DNA from: Trichomonas tenax
Lineage: Eukaryota > Parabasalia > Trichomonadida > Trichomonadidae
Assembly (NCBI GenBank): GCA_023091735.1
Contig: JALKBU010000002.1
Location: 62,001 to 126,000, forward strand
Direction: 5' to 3'
Length of the DNA stretch: 64,000 nucleotides
In this document: positions 9,465-18,976 of the stretch, piece by piece
How positions within the stretch are numbered: position 1 is the first letter of the stretch
Layout of the letters: each line of letters opens with the position of its first letter
Translations under genes and position numbers: made by a program
The notes under the pieces: generated by a model
What the model saw: the letters and a program-made list of their open reading frames with translations, nothing else
Database searches by the model: none
Told to the model about the DNA's origin: nothing

Positions 9465-11420
9465 TCAATGATTCTCAGCTTGAAGAAGGTAAATCTCAGA
9501 ACAATATTTCTGGATCTTCTTATCAAGCATTTTTGCAACTCTTTCCAGCTCCTCTCTATTCGACTGGAAATCCATCCTTATCTTCTCAATGCTTCTAATT
9601 CGCCTTTCAGCTTTCCTTCTCTCTGCATTCTTCTCAGCAACTTCCGATTTCAACAGCGCGATTTCTCTATCAGTTTCTGCAATTTCGAACCTCATTTCTT
9701 CTGATCTGCGTGCTAAGTCAGCGGCACGTTGTCTCAGAGACTTTGATTCATCCGTCTTATTTCGTTTGCTTGCACTGATATTTGACTTAACTTCGTTTGC
9801 TTCTGCATTGATGATATCAAGTTGGCACTTCCATTTATCAGCGTGCTGCTTGTATCCTGCTGCAGCTGCTGTGATATTCTCTACCGCACGTGCTGACTCC
9901 GCAATGGCCTTTTCAATTTGCTCGTTCATTTCCTCTAACTCTTCTTGTTTGTCTTCCATTGCTTTTTCCATATCTGTCTTTGACGATGAATGAGCATTAA
10001 CTATTGCTCTTCGAAGTTCTTTGTTTTCCGCAGCTATTTTCTCGTTTGTAGTTACAACCTCATCGCGCTGTTCAATTGCAGCTTTGACTTCATCTTCAAG
10101 ACCTTTAACTCTTTCCTGGAGACTTTGTAGTTCATACCGGCACTCGCGAGAAACTTGAACTATTTTCGTCTTCATTGATCCAATGCCATCTGCGTATTTG
10201 ATTGAGTTGACTTTCATTTCATCTATTTTCAAGATAACTTCTTCACTGCTATCTTGTAATTTGCGCATTTCAGACAGGAATAACTGGAAACCATTATCAC
10301 CTTTTTGGTCAACAAGCTTTGAATTTTCTAACATTGCAATTTCAACTCTGCGCTGAACAACAGCTCTATCTTGAACTGTTTCTTTGTTCTCTGTTTCTAC
10401 CTCTTTTATTCTTGTCATCATTTCATTGAGAACATTATTATATCCCCTCTCTATGCCTCTAACATGTTCATCTAATGCTTGTGTGAGTTTTTGTGATTTT
10501 TCTCTTGTTAGATCTCTTAGTCTTGAAATTTCATTCGACAGATTAAGATTAACAGCGCTCTGTTTTGATACTTCAGCGCGCGCCTGCTCTGACATTTTAA
10601 CTGCTTCAATCATTTTAGTGAGAGTCATTTCTTGTTGTTGTTCTGCTTGTTTGATTTTTATTTCTGTTTCTTCGAGTTTTTGAACGAGCTGCTGATGTTC
10701 ACCGTACTTATCTTCGAGTCTTTTAACCATTTGTTCATTGTCCGCACGTGCCTTAAGTAGTTTGTCACCCGTAATGATGAGATCTTTCTGTGTTTGATGC
10801 AAAGCATTTCTGTGACTGATAATAGTTTTGAGGAACAATCGAATCTTTTCATTCTGTTTTCTAAAGTCCCTTATGACTTTTGAACAATCTACAAGATGCT
10901 GTTGATAAATATCACGCACATTTTTCTGTTTTGCTAATTCTTGTTCAACTTCATCGTAATACTTCTCCAATTGGTCGCATTCCTCTTCCAAAGTGTGTAA
11001 ATCCCCTCTTTTCTCTCTGCAAATACGGTCATACTCTTCGATTTGTAGGTCATAATTCGTATCATAAGTTGCAGTGCTTTGCCCTGTGCTATAAGATGCA
11101 ATATCGCTTTCTATTCGCTGAATTTCTTCAATTATGTTCTGTTTTCGTAATTCATTTGCATTTTTTATTTTGATTTGATGTTCTATTCGAGTTTGTAAAG
11201 ATTTCATTTTAGAAATTTGATATTCTATGTCTCTGTCGAATGCAGAAATGAGGGAACCAAACACAATGTGATTATTCAGCCAAACAGGAGGATCATCTTT
11301 GAATATCTCCTGAACAGCACCATCAATTTCCTCCATTTCTGGATCACTCGTAATTGACATGAGTTTTAGCATTGTTTTCCATAGTTCTCCTCGCATTTGG
11401 TCTGTTTTTGGCTTCCGCAT
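9465..11420 (-). CDS. Coiled-coil protein, 651 aa, unknown function
   Basis: The N-terminal about 70 residues (MRKPKTDQMRGELW...) are a small helical region containing DDPPVWLNNH. From about residue 75 to the C-terminus the protein is an almost continuous coiled coil, rich in Glu, Lys, Gln and Arg with heptad-spaced Leu/Ile, and short breaks near 110-125 (Ser/Thr/Tyr-rich) and 360-380. No signal peptide or membrane segment is present. The layout resembles axonemal or basal-body coiled-coil proteins, and a role in the trichomonad cytoskeleton is plausible, but this is inference from shape only. The ATG at 11420 is the first in frame, and the upstream sequence is AT-rich without an open frame. 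Confidence 0.85.
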   Translation of the reverse strand: MRKPKTDQMRGELWKTMLKLMSITSDPEMEEIDGAVQEIFKDDPPVWLNNHIVFGSLISAFDRDIEYQISKMKSLQTRIEHQIKIKNANELRKQNIIEEIQRIESDIASYSTGQSTATYDTNYDLQIEEYDRICREKRGDLHTLEEECDQLEKYYDEVEQELAKQKNVRDIYQQHLVDCSKVIRDFRKQNEKIRLFLKTIISHRNALHQTQKDLIITGDKLLKARADNEQMVKRLEDKYGEHQQLVQKLEETEIKIKQAEQQQEMTLTKMIEAVKMSEQARAEVSKQSAVNLNLSNEISRLRDLTREKSQKLTQALDEHVRGIERGYNNVLNEMMTRIKEVETENKETVQDRAVVQRRVEIAMLENSKLVDQKGDNGFQLFLSEMRKLQDSSEEVILKIDEMKVNSIKYADGIGSMKTKIVQVSRECRYELQSLQERVKGLEDEVKAAIEQRDEVVTTNEKIAAENKELRRAIVNAHSSSKTDMEKAMEDKQEELEEMNEQIEKAIAESARAVENITAAAAGYKQHADKWKCQLDIINAEANEVKSNISASKRNKTDESKSLRQRAADLARRSEEMRFEIAETDREIALLKSEVAEKNAERRKAERRIRSIEKIRMDFQSNREELERVAKMLDKKIQKYCSEIYLLQAENH

Positions 11421-11908
11421 ATCAAGATTTTTGAAACTTCCGTTTTAAATTTGAAAAACTCAAATTTTTGAAATTCTCTTGTATAAATATTCATTTTTAT
11501 CATAGATCTTTTAAATATTTTAATGCAAAATAAATCAAAAGTTTTGAGAATAGTTACTATATTAATGGCAGTATTTAAATCCGCAAAAATCAAGAAATTA
11601 ATTGATAAATTGAAGAATATTTAAGATAATCAATGGATAACAGCGAAGATTTATCCTTAATCGACACGCTTTTATCATATTTAATAATGTCAAAGCTCAA
11701 ATTGTAATTTCAATCAGGGATTTTCATTACTCTTCTTTTAACCTTAATTTAATATTCACCAAAACCATTTTACAAATGATAAATTGATTAAATTAGCTGA
11801 CAAATAAAATTATTTGCTGACAAAATTAAGACAAATTGACAAATAAAGTTTACAAAATGTCAGATATCTGACAGAAAACAAAAGTGACATGTCAAGAAAG
11901 TGACAGAA
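11421..11908. other. Divergent intergenic region with perfect TGACATGTCA palindrome
   Basis: 488 bp between two divergently transcribed genes. A perfect 10-bp palindrome TGACATGTCA lies at 11885-11894, 15 nt before the ATG at 11909. Several TGACA-type half sites precede it from about 11797 on. No other feature seen. Confidence 0.5.
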
Positions 11909-13153
11909 ATGGGTGCAGGTTATTCGCAGCCTCCGCGTGGATATCAATATTCTACCATCGATCCTGAAAACAAAAACACGAGGTTCGATCCAGAAAAATA
12001 TGAGATAGAGTCTTACAACGATTTCGAAGAGTTATTCAAGAATAATTGGCAATTCGAGAAAAATCTTCCGTTTTTTGCTGAAATAGAACAGAATAACGTA
12101 ATCAAGTATACATCGTATGAGAAAATCTACTCTATTATCAAAGAATTAAAGCCAGTTCTCAACAATTTCAATAAATCTAATCCTCTTGGTATTTATGCCG
12201 AAACAACAAAAGATTCGTTCATTATCTATCTCTGCTGCTTGATCAATGGCATCCCAGTCATCGCTTCTGGTCCAGGTTATCAAAAACCAGAAGAATTCCT
12301 TGAAAGTGCTGAGAAAGTCGGATGCGGAGCGATTTATACAGAAAAGAAATTCGCAGATCTGCTCAAAAAATCAAAATTACCAACATTTACTGATATTTAT
12401 CGTCCACCATCTTTCGAAAACAAGACAGGAGGTGATTACGGATACATATTTGCTAAGAACACAGAAGTGAATCTCTCTCCACAGCAACTTTGTTCGGCTC
12501 TTCCTCTTTGGAACAAGAAATTATCAATTTGTCGCGAAGCCAGAATTCTTTTGTCTCTTCCACTTGGATCTAATTTGCTCAGACTCGTTACTGAAGTTGT
12601 GATCTCACAGAGAGCTGTCATTGGATTTGGCTTTGCAAAAGAAAATTACGCATCATTCCTTGGAACTCATTTCTTCGCATCGCATGATTACTACATAGAA
12701 ACAATCAACGGAATGCTCGAGAAAATCAAGGCTAATGGCTTCTTCTTCAGATTTAAATATTACAATTATTCTTGGTGGAAGAATGTCAAATTAGCTCTCG
12801 GTGGAACAAGTAACCTTGCCGACAGAAAGGTATTCTCTAAGTTGCAGCTCGATTTCGGACCAGAAATGCGTTTCTTCTTCGTTGATCAAACATTAGATTA
12901 CAACTATCACTCATTATTCACAACAGTTATGACAAGGCCTCTCTCCACTGTATCCGTTCCTGATCAATGGGGCAACTTTGGCGTTTGTCTTCCAACAGAT
13001 GTTAGGTTCACAAAGTATGGCACTCTTGGTGGTCCAGTAGCATGCAAGATTACATGTGATCCAGAAAATAAAACAATATCCTGCGATAAATCAGAATATA
13101 AGATTAACATCTCTGCTAAATGGGATGAAGAAGGTTCGCTAATTGTTTATTAA
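11909..13153 (+). CDS. Acyl-CoA-synthetase-like protein with N-myristoylation signal; probable pseudoenzyme
   Basis: From the ATG at 11909 the protein has 414 residues and begins MGAGYSQPP, a good N-myristoylation context (Gly2, Ser6). The open frame extends three codons further up, but only from a GTG. The fold seems to be that of the AMP-forming/long-chain acyl-CoA synthetase family: LGIYAETTKDSFIIYLCCLINGI aligns in pattern with the family's N-terminal block, LSLPLGSNLLRLVTE with the LPLAH-type block, and KLALGGTSNLADRKV with the RxxxSGGAPL-type block. The hallmark adenylate-binding TSGTTG loop is missing, the YGxTE motif is not recognisable, and the C-terminal domain is cut short (long-chain synthetases have about 650-700 residues). 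I infer a membrane-tethered, catalytically inactive relative that may bind lipid or another synthetase. Family call moderate, pseudoenzyme call moderate. Confidence 0.7.
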   Translation: MGAGYSQPPRGYQYSTIDPENKNTRFDPEKYEIESYNDFEELFKNNWQFEKNLPFFAEIEQNNVIKYTSYEKIYSIIKELKPVLNNFNKSNPLGIYAETTKDSFIIYLCCLINGIPVIASGPGYQKPEEFLESAEKVGCGAIYTEKKFADLLKKSKLPTFTDIYRPPSFENKTGGDYGYIFAKNTEVNLSPQQLCSALPLWNKKLSICREARILLSLPLGSNLLRLVTEVVISQRAVIGFGFAKENYASFLGTHFFASHDYYIETINGMLEKIKANGFFFRFKYYNYSWWKNVKLALGGTSNLADRKVFSKLQLDFGPEMRFFFVDQTLDYNYHSLFTTVMTRPLSTVSVPDQWGNFGVCLPTDVRFTKYGTLGGPVACKITCDPENKTISCDKSEYKINISAKWDEEGSLIVY

Positions 13154-13372
13154 ACTGTCTAAATACTATATTATTCTTTTGAATATCTATTTTATTCACT
13201 AATTTTAAATCATTAATTTTATATCATTTAATTAAAGTTTTCCATGCTTGACAATCCAAAAGCTGTGTTAACCTGTTGCATAAAGTTATAGTTTTTCTGT
13301 AAAGAAGGATTAAAAAAAGAATATGATTATTAAATAATTTGTAAGGTGTTTAAAATGTAAATTAAAATCAGC

Positions 13373-14707
13373 TTATTCCTTCTTGTCGTGTGGAATAGAT
13401 AAATCGATCTTTCTGAGAACAACAATAGCAAGGAAGATTATGCCGAACGCTGCTGTGAGGTAACCAACCTTGTACCAAGCGTACTTGCCATCAATTGTAT
13501 ACTCAATCTTGACTGTGATTTCATCGATGGATGAGAGCTTCTCAGCCTCGATTGTGACAACAGATCTTCCCTTGAAGTCGAGGTTGCAAACTTCTTCGGA
13601 GAAGAAGTGCTTGCCATTAATAACAGATGGGTATGTGATCTTCTTGATCTGAGCACCCTCTGGGAATACGAACTCGGAGTGGATCTTAGAGACGGAAGCA
13701 CCTCTGTCAGCGTACGGCTTCGGGAATAATGGGGCAGAGAAAACGTATGTATTGCCATCCATAGAGACGAAGTGTTCTGTAGCGACTGTCCATCCTGTTG
13801 TGTATGTAACTTTCCATGATGGCAATACTGGGCCACGAAGTGGAACATCTATATCTTTGTTAATTAAATTGACGTGGCGCTGAAGCTGACCGGACTCATC
13901 ATGTGCCCAGAAGTTGTAAGAATCGACTGGTGGACGAACTGGGACTGTGTTGAAGTAGCAGTTTGTTGATTCACGGAAATCGATACGATTGAACTCGCCA
14001 ACGAATTCTGGACCGTCGTTGTGGACCTCCATGAATGACTGCTGCTTAGAAATGCCCCAGTGAGAGAGATATGTCGAAGTGTTGATTGTTGTAACGTATG
14101 GGAGTGGTTTGTACATGTAATACTCTACGTAGAACTCATCTTTCTTTGGAGCTGTCTTAAGGGACGAGATTGTAAGTGTCATTGACTTCTGGTTAATATC
14201 TGGGTGATTAACCAACTTTGTGATTGAATTCTTGGAAATACCGTTGACTTCAAGGCTCCACTCCTCTGTCTTGTATGGTGAGATGAATGAGAATGTTGTG
14301 TTGAAGAAGCAGTCAATTCTCATATTCTTGAGAGAGACGCCGTTTGTTGTGAAAAGAAGATATGTGCCGAGGGAGTATCCGACGAAGATTGTCTGTGAGG
14401 CACCTGGCTCAAGTGGCTGAAGGAGCTTGATGTATTTCATTCCATTTTCGCTTCTAATTGGTAAAGATTTGTCTGTATTGTGTATGTTCTTTCTGTTCAT
14501 TGTTGCAACGACTGTGTTCATGTGGGCGGCTTCACGTGGATTGAACGAGAGAGCGTATTCAGTGACCGGTTTGTCGCCATAATTGGTGAATGTGATGTCG
14601 AGAGAAACGACAATGAATCCCTCTGTTATTTTGTAAAGGCGCTCAACTTTCGTGTTGCGGATTTCCGCGGCACTCTGTGCGAAAGAAAAGAAGAGAGAAG
14701 CCAACAT
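13373..14707 (-). CDS. OST1: Ribophorin I / OST1, oligosaccharyltransferase subunit
   Basis: A 444-aa type I ER membrane protein. A short signal peptide (MLASLFFSFAQSAA) is followed by a lumenal domain of about 390 residues and one membrane segment near residues 410-432, with a short Lys-rich cytosolic tail (HDKKE). Family blocks are visible: the SHWG motif (about 225), the region around PVRPPVDSYNFWAHDESG that corresponds to the YYRDEIGNVSTS block, LPSWKVTYTTGW (family: GGWKTHY.GY), and FPEGAQIKKI (family: LPEGAKNI). Ribophorin I is an accessory subunit of the complex that transfers glycans to Asn in the ER. Length is close to yeast Ost1 (476) and below human (607). An initiator TCACTTTT sits 9 nt upstream of the ATG. 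Family call is confident. Confidence 0.92.
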   Translation of the reverse strand: MLASLFFSFAQSAAEIRNTKVERLYKITEGFIVVSLDITFTNYGDKPVTEYALSFNPREAAHMNTVVATMNRKNIHNTDKSLPIRSENGMKYIKLLQPLEPGASQTIFVGYSLGTYLLFTTNGVSLKNMRIDCFFNTTFSFISPYKTEEWSLEVNGISKNSITKLVNHPDINQKSMTLTISSLKTAPKKDEFYVEYYMYKPLPYVTTINTSTYLSHWGISKQQSFMEVHNDGPEFVGEFNRIDFRESTNCYFNTVPVRPPVDSYNFWAHDESGQLQRHVNLINKDIDVPLRGPVLPSWKVTYTTGWTVATEHFVSMDGNTYVFSAPLFPKPYADRGASVSKIHSEFVFPEGAQIKKITYPSVINGKHFFSEEVCNLDFKGRSVVTIEAEKLSSIDEITVKIEYTIDGKYAWYKVGYLTAAFGIIFLAIVVLRKIDLSIPHDKKE

Positions 14708-14715
14708 TTTTTGCT

Positions 14716-14723
14716 AAAAGTGA
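14716..14723 (-). promoter_or_regulatory. Initiator-like TCACTTTT of OST1
   Basis: On the minus strand GTCACTTTT lies with its central A 14 nt before the ATG at 14707. It fits the trichomonad initiator (TCA+1Y...), which in Trichomonas places transcription start a few bases before the ATG. Confidence 0.6.
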
Positions 14724-15104
14724 CTTTTACAAAAAAATATTAATTTAGATAAATTTCGTTCTATATTTGATCATAGGCTAATCCAAAATTCACATTTTTC
14801 GTGAGAAAACCCTCATTTTCTTCATTTGGCTAAATTAAAAATACTCTAATAGGCTATTCTATAGGCAAAGTTTTCGTAATAGTTTTGATAATATATTTTT
14901 AATTCACTAGGATTCATATTATTTTGATTCAATATTTCTTTATGACTATTGAAATAGTATTCTCTTCCTAATTGCTAATGCAAAAGAAACACTATTTAAC
15001 TTTTCTGACAATAAACATTTTTGACGCTTTATTTTAGCTTTTGTCAAATATATTAGATTCATTAGAAATAACAAATAAATAATATTTATAACAATAACAA
15101 TAAG
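14724..15104. other. Intergenic spacer upstream of OST1
   Basis: 381 bp, very AT-rich. No open frame, RNA gene or repeat seen. Confidence 0.5.
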
Positions 15105-18071
15105 TTAATGGAACTTGATAAGCTTGGAAATATCAGTTGCAACAGCGACAAGCTTCAAATCGCTTTCTTCATGAACAATCATTTCTAATCTGCGATAAGA
15201 ATCAACAAGGAGAATTACTTGATCATCTGTATGCTTCAGCTTGAAGTATTTAACAGCATTTTGGTAATTTTCTAACAAGAACTGGGTGAATCTTCTTTTG
15301 ATCAATAATTCAAGAATATATGCGATCAATTGCACACTCTTTTGAACATCTTTGAGCTTAAAGTACTTAATATATGTTGGATCTTTGCTGCAGAACTTAG
15401 CAAAGAATGAAAATAAAAGCTGAGAGAAAGTTGGATCAAAGAAGTAAAGCATAATAAAGGCAAATTGCAATATTGGTGAAGTAAATTCAATAGGCCTGGT
15501 CCATGCAAATGTTTTTGCGGTTTGATACTGGAGGATCAAGTCATCACAGATCTGCGAAAAGTTGATATAGCTAAATATCGGTGGAGGAATAACAGAGAAT
15601 TCTGGAATGACATTTGGAACTGAAAGAACAGAAATAGCGAGCGCAAAGTGTGGGATTCTAATTAACGCATCTGCTCTATAGTTGACGGTCTTAAAGCGAG
15701 AATTGGAATGAATTGTGGCAAAGAAGTGAGATGTCACAGTATATCTTAGCATCTTGACAAAGAATCTGCAGCATTCTTCAAAGTTTGTAAATGGACACTG
15801 CAAAATGACATTATTTACTTCTACAACGTGGAATGTCAATGAAGAAAGCGCATTATAAATATTAGGAATGCTTTTTGCACCATGAAGAAGGACTGTTGCA
15901 AATAATGCAGGAAAATCTCTGTCTTTTGAGCGCCCAATAATGTTGTAGAATTGAACATCAATATCCATCGGTGGCTTTGGTGGCAACTTGATTCCATACT
16001 TGTCTAAGTTAATTCCTTCTTGAGCCAACCTGCTGTAAACTTCAGAAAGATTCTTCTTGTTCTGGCCTTCTGGATTTTCGTATATTGAGAAGTTATCAAC
16101 TGTTTCGGTGATTTCTGTTGTAAACATGTTTTGTGGAACTTTGAATTTTGGTCCCTCTGTATCTTCAATATCAGGGATAACAGGGATTGGATTTGCTGCA
16201 ATAATTGGATCACGCATTCTATATTGTTCTGCAACAATTGAAAAAATGTTCTTGAGTGACATTTTCTCATCGACTCTCTTCGATGAATACTTTTCTTCCA
16301 ATCTGAGTTGCATCTGTTCATCAAATGTCATGTTCTTGCTCCTTGAAAGCTGGTTCAGCGCTGATTCTGTATGTGCGCTCTGGATTTCTGGAACAAGAGA
16401 AAGCTCATTCTCATCTGGAGTATAGCCAACAGCCATTTGATGAGCTTCAGCATTGACTTTGTAGTGCTTGGGCTTCTTGTTGAAAAGTTCCTTGAAGTAG
16501 CCTTCTCTCATGTGTCTGAATGCAGATCTATTTGTCAACTGCACCTGATATTCCTCAAGCTTCATGACTTTTGCGAATTTAACGAATTGGCCCATTTGCT
16601 CAGCCATGATGACATCAGGATTTCTTGTATGGATTGTCGAAACAGTGAATGATGAAATAGTTGTGGACTCCGAAAATGACATTTCTTCATCTTCATCGAA
16701 GTTCAAATTCTGTGGAAGCTCCATACTTGGTGATGGACTGATAACAGTGGAGGTCTCAGATATATCATCCAAGCTATTTGACTTCGGAGTAATTGTTAAT
16801 GAAGCATTGATGGAATCGAAGCTTGGTGATTTAATCGGTGTAATATCGACCTTAGTTGCTGGAGTAGCAACTTCTGGGCTGCTCAAATCATTCAAGCTTG
16901 GAGATTTCTGCGGTGTAACAACAGCACTGATTGAATCTTTAACATCCTCTGATTTGGTTTTATGCTTGTGATGTTTCTTCGACTCTTCACCTTGAGTCAC
17001 TGCATGGGACTTGTGGTGGTGATGATGCTTTTCTTCACCTTCTGTTCCATCTTTGGATTTAGAATGATGATGTTTGTGCTTTTCTTCACCTTCTGTTCCA
17101 TCTTTGGATTTGGAGTGATGATGTTTGTGCTTTTCTGCGCCTTCATTTTCCGCATGGGACTTTTCTTGCTTGTGCGGCTCGATATCAATTTCAATATCTG
17201 GTATTGAGAATTCTTCTTGGATCTGTTCCTGTGGTTCAGGACTCTGGACAGGCTCGGGCTTCTTTTCTGGGGCCACTGGCGTTGATACTTGACTCTTATC
17301 CGCTGAGACTTTGCTCTTCGATTGTTTGTTCTTCTTTTCACTTTTTTCTTTATTCTCTGCGTGAGTCTTTGAATGCTTGTGATGCTTCTTCTTTTCATCT
17401 TTGGCATCGGGCGTTGTCGATCTGAGTTGTTTTTTGCTCTTTTTTACTGGCATTTTCGCTGGATTAATCGCATTTATCGCCAAAAGTATGAAAAGTTGTT
17501 CAATTAAGTCAACGCATACAATATCGAACTTGATTTCTCCGTTTCGTGTCACAATAAGCTTCAATGGTTCGATTGGCGAAGGATAAACATCAGGTGGAGG
17601 ACAAAGGGACTCGTTGTATATCAATATTCCATCCTCGCTTTGTATTTCGAATGATTTTTCGAACACAAACAGAATAGCTTCCATATAATCCAATTGCCCA
17701 TTTGCTTGTATTGGATATCCGATTTGCATTGGTACGAAACTGTTGTACAATTCACGCGCAACGAGTAATGCCGATGCAAAATTGCTTGTCTCCGCTTCAT
17801 TTTTAGATTTTAATTTAAGTTTCATCTTATAGTTTTCGACTCGTGAGTTTAAGTATATCGTGAAGTGTTCTCCCGTCTTCTTGTACATGATTTTGAAGTG
17901 AGGGAGGAACACAATCAAAGGCTTAACTTCTTCTGTTTTATCAAGGCACAAAATTGAGCCCGCAATCAAGCAATTCCGCTTCACTGCGTGCCCAGTGTTC
18001 ACCGAGACAGCAAATTTGTATGCAAGCTGCTTCTCAATAAATCTTTGCGGTTTTGTTGGATAATCCAACAT
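15105..18071 (-). CDS. Large protein with PH-like N-terminus and Lys/His-rich repeats, 988 aa
   Basis: The first ATG is at 18071, one codon inside the open frame (the preceding codon is GTG). Residues about 1-120 look like a PH-type or other small beta-rich domain. A basic-acidic low-complexity region (about 205-400) holds Lys/Ser/His runs and two tandem 17-residue units, KHKHHHSKSKDGTEGEE, followed by a His5 variant. A Ser/Pro/Thr-rich linker with repeated TPxKSPSxxxL motifs follows (about 400-480). The C-terminal about 450 residues are helical; FPALFATVLLHGAK with following helices is vaguely RUN-domain-like, but I would not call it. No membrane segment. The His-rich region could bind metal, and the TP/SP sites suggest phosphorylation. 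Function unknown. Confidence 0.75.
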   Translation of the reverse strand: MLDYPTKPQRFIEKQLAYKFAVSVNTGHAVKRNCLIAGSILCLDKTEEVKPLIVFLPHFKIMYKKTGEHFTIYLNSRVENYKMKLKLKSKNEAETSNFASALLVARELYNSFVPMQIGYPIQANGQLDYMEAILFVFEKSFEIQSEDGILIYNESLCPPPDVYPSPIEPLKLIVTRNGEIKFDIVCVDLIEQLFILLAINAINPAKMPVKKSKKQLRSTTPDAKDEKKKHHKHSKTHAENKEKSEKKNKQSKSKVSADKSQVSTPVAPEKKPEPVQSPEPQEQIQEEFSIPDIEIDIEPHKQEKSHAENEGAEKHKHHHSKSKDGTEGEEKHKHHHSKSKDGTEGEEKHHHHHKSHAVTQGEESKKHHKHKTKSEDVKDSISAVVTPQKSPSLNDLSSPEVATPATKVDITPIKSPSFDSINASLTITPKSNSLDDISETSTVISPSPSMELPQNLNFDEDEEMSFSESTTISSFTVSTIHTRNPDVIMAEQMGQFVKFAKVMKLEEYQVQLTNRSAFRHMREGYFKELFNKKPKHYKVNAEAHQMAVGYTPDENELSLVPEIQSAHTESALNQLSRSKNMTFDEQMQLRLEEKYSSKRVDEKMSLKNIFSIVAEQYRMRDPIIAANPIPVIPDIEDTEGPKFKVPQNMFTTEITETVDNFSIYENPEGQNKKNLSEVYSRLAQEGINLDKYGIKLPPKPPMDIDVQFYNIIGRSKDRDFPALFATVLLHGAKSIPNIYNALSSLTFHVVEVNNVILQCPFTNFEECCRFFVKMLRYTVTSHFFATIHSNSRFKTVNYRADALIRIPHFALAISVLSVPNVIPEFSVIPPPIFSYINFSQICDDLILQYQTAKTFAWTRPIEFTSPILQFAFIMLYFFDPTFSQLLFSFFAKFCSKDPTYIKYFKLKDVQKSVQLIAYILELLIKRRFTQFLLENYQNAVKYFKLKHTDDQVILLVDSYRRLEMIVHEESDLKLVAVATDISKLIKFH
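17028..17129 (-). repeat. Tandem 51-bp coding repeat
   Basis: Two adjacent 51-bp units (17028-17078, 17079-17129) that differ at a few bases, plus degenerate flanking units. They encode the 17-residue Lys/His-rich repeat of the protein at 15105-18071. The multiple-of-three unit keeps the frame, so copy number may vary between strains. Confidence 0.85.
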
Positions 18072-18976
18072 CACAACAAAGTGTCAATTTTTTTCCCAAT
18101 CTTTTGATGAAATGACTATCATCAAATTTGTTATGAGATTTGCTGATACATGTTGATTCTGTTAGGACTGTATATGGCAGGAACAAGGGCAGGTTATCTG
18201 AAGTCCGAGTAAAAACACCGAAAAATGTTGGCACTTTTATTCTTATTTGCGAAGTGATTCAAGCTTTATCTATTCATTAAAACAAGCAGTACATTGACTC
18301 AGATTATGCAGCAGATGCAAGAGACCATCAATAATGCATTCTTTGACAGAATGTAACTTGTTTCAAAGGGTAGTGACTAATAACCTTATTCATGTTTCCT
18401 TACACGTTTTGAGGGTCAAACGATAGGGCACTATTCTTTATTGTCAAGATGCAATCACGAGAAGTAATTTAAAAGCTGATCACAGGTATGATATAAAGTT
18501 GATTCCTTTCTTTTAAGGAGATTTTATTACATGTTTTAATACTCTCTTTGCTGAAATAGCTTATTGAGAATTCAAAGTCGCATCTTTTCATTTATCATTG
18601 CTAAATGATAAGAGATAGATTATATTTGATGTATGTAAACAATTCTCCCATGATATATAGCAGCAGGAAGTTGCATCAGAAGCAGTTTTCGAATAGCGAT
18701 TTTTGGATGTTTGAAAATCATTTTCAAAAAATAGCATAAATAAACAAATAAGAATATATAAAAGTTTTATGACAACAATTACATTAATCCTATAACGCCA
18801 AGGATGACATTGGATTAGTATAAAAAGCTGGAAATAATCCGCATTGACACTTTTATTTATTCAAGAAGTCACTTTTTATCTACAAAAAAACTTGAAAATA
18901 ATATCAAATAACAGGAATTGACCTGATAAAGAATCCGTTATTTGAATTTCGGAAAATCTCGATTTTGTTTTCTTAG
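18072..18976. other. Divergent intergenic region, about 0.9 kb
   Basis: 905 bp between divergent genes. An initiator-like TCACTTTTT is at about 18869, some 105 nt before the next ATG. A TTGACACTTTGTTG element lies just upstream of the start at 18071. No RNA gene, repeat or convincing open frame was seen. Confidence 0.5.
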
